From Plazaster borealis (taxonomy: Eukaryota > Echinodermata > Asteroidea > Forcipulatida > Labidiasteridae), in NCBI GenBank assembly GCA_021014325.1, contig CM037472.1, positions 37,658,234 to 37,722,233 of the forward strand: a stretch of 64,000 nt of DNA, given 5' to 3'. Positions 63,667-64,000 of the stretch are shown here, one piece after another. Positions within the stretch are counted from its first letter, which is position 1; each line of letters starts with the position of its first letter. Under the pieces are notes generated by a model. The model was not told the origin of the DNA, searched no databases, and worked only from the letters and a program-made list of their open reading frames with translations. Position numbers and translations under genes: made by a program.

Positions 63667-63890
63667 GGTCCCAATTTCATCTGAGCTGCTTCTATGCACA
63701 CACAACTGCTTTAAAACAGGTTTCTGCTATGCAAAAATGAGCAGGATACCAGTATGGAACATGTTACATGATATTTTGGCTGGTAACCTTTATCCTTTCA
63801 GCAAAATTGTTTTATGCTCATCGCTACTTTTTGCATTAGCAGGATACCAGTCAGGAATGGTGCATGGTACAGCTCTATGAAATTGGGCCC
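63667..63890. mobile_element. GGGCCCAATTTCATAGAGC-type inverted-repeat element
   Basis: GGTCCCAATTTCATCTGAGC and AGCTCTATGAAATTGGGCCC are its ends. Inside, GAGCAGGATACCAGT and AGCAGGATACCAGTCAGGAA repeat. Confidence 0.82.
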
Positions 63891-63935
63891 AGGTGTCGCC
63901 GTACCAACCATCTTGAAAAAGTCAGACAGCGTCCA

Positions 63936-64000
63936 GGTCCCAATTACATAGAGCAGCTTAAAAGCACAAAATTTTGCTTACCAGAATAAGATTACCAGCC
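63936..64000. mobile_element. GGGCCCAATTTCATAGAGC-type element cut by the window edge
   Basis: GGTCCCAATTACATAGAGCA, CTTAAAAGCACAAAATTTTGC and CCAGAATAAGATTACCAGCC match the left half of the family. The right half is outside. Confidence 0.8.

Larger units (their letters stand above)
24873..64000. other. 39 kb without a provable gene: PRKD first intron or upstream DNA
   Basis: No further PRKD exon was found to the right of 24872 on the minus strand. The missing first coding exon should end near a SIVDQK-type motif. The interval is made mainly of repeats listed separately. Stretches not covered by them (about 30.1-31.7, 32.2-33.7, 39.2-39.8, 40.2-42.2, 52.7-54.8 and 59.6-62.0 kb) show no gene. 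Confidence 0.7.

Noticed and set aside
1..64000. Reverse transcriptase, transposase, integrase or viral genes
   Set aside because: No frame shows the expected motifs; all mobile elements here look non-autonomous.

Overview
This window reads as nuclear DNA of a marine invertebrate deuterostome, most likely an echinoderm. The reasons are AT-rich, intron-type sequence, split exons with GT-AG borders, many tRNA-derived SINEs, dense short inverted-repeat transposons and abundant TACATGTA-type simple sequence. The species assignment is an inference; nothing here names it.

One gene can be proved: a protein kinase D (PRKD family) gene on the minus strand. Eight exons were reconstructed at 24734-24872, 18127-18258, 14343-14497, 9864-10068, 7238-7315, 5829-5982, 2899-3022 and 957-1034. 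All have AG acceptors and GT donors, and their reading phases join exactly into 1065 nt (355 codons). In order they encode the N-terminal region, C1a, a Ser/Thr-rich linker, C1b, an acidic segment and the first half of the PH domain. The rest of the PH domain and the kinase domain must lie beyond the left edge. The first coding exon was not found and probably lies beyond the right edge, so 24873-64000 is either the first intron or upstream intergenic DNA.

Nearly everything else is repeat-derived. (1) Foldback elements flanked by TTAA, about 340-430 bp, at least 13 copies; several carry a central palindrome. (2) SINEs with tRNA-like heads: a tRNA-Leu(CAA)-like family with (ATT)n tails, and three other tRNA-like families. 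(3) Inverted-repeat elements that start near GGGCCCAATTTCATAGAGC. (4) A hAT-like 0.2 kb element with an 8-bp target duplication. (5) Two diverged elements with terminal inverted repeats and internal arrays of TTTTCACGAAGAGCC. (6) Other foldbacks at 1.3, 4.3-5.2, 5.4, 6.1, 27.7, 34.6, 38.7, 50.7-52.2 and 57.0 kb. (7) Tandem arrays at 9.2 kb (about 50 bp), 35.5-36.1 kb (198 bp, three copies), 43.2-44.1 kb (about 140-160 bp) and 58.05-58.5 kb (29 bp). Many insertions are nested, so their order can be read.

No rRNA gene, credible functional tRNA, CRISPR array, reverse transcriptase, transposase or viral gene was seen. Outside PRKD the open reading frames are short and mostly lie inside repeats; three exon-like stretches (16.4, 44.9 and 47.3 kb) are reported only as weak candidates.
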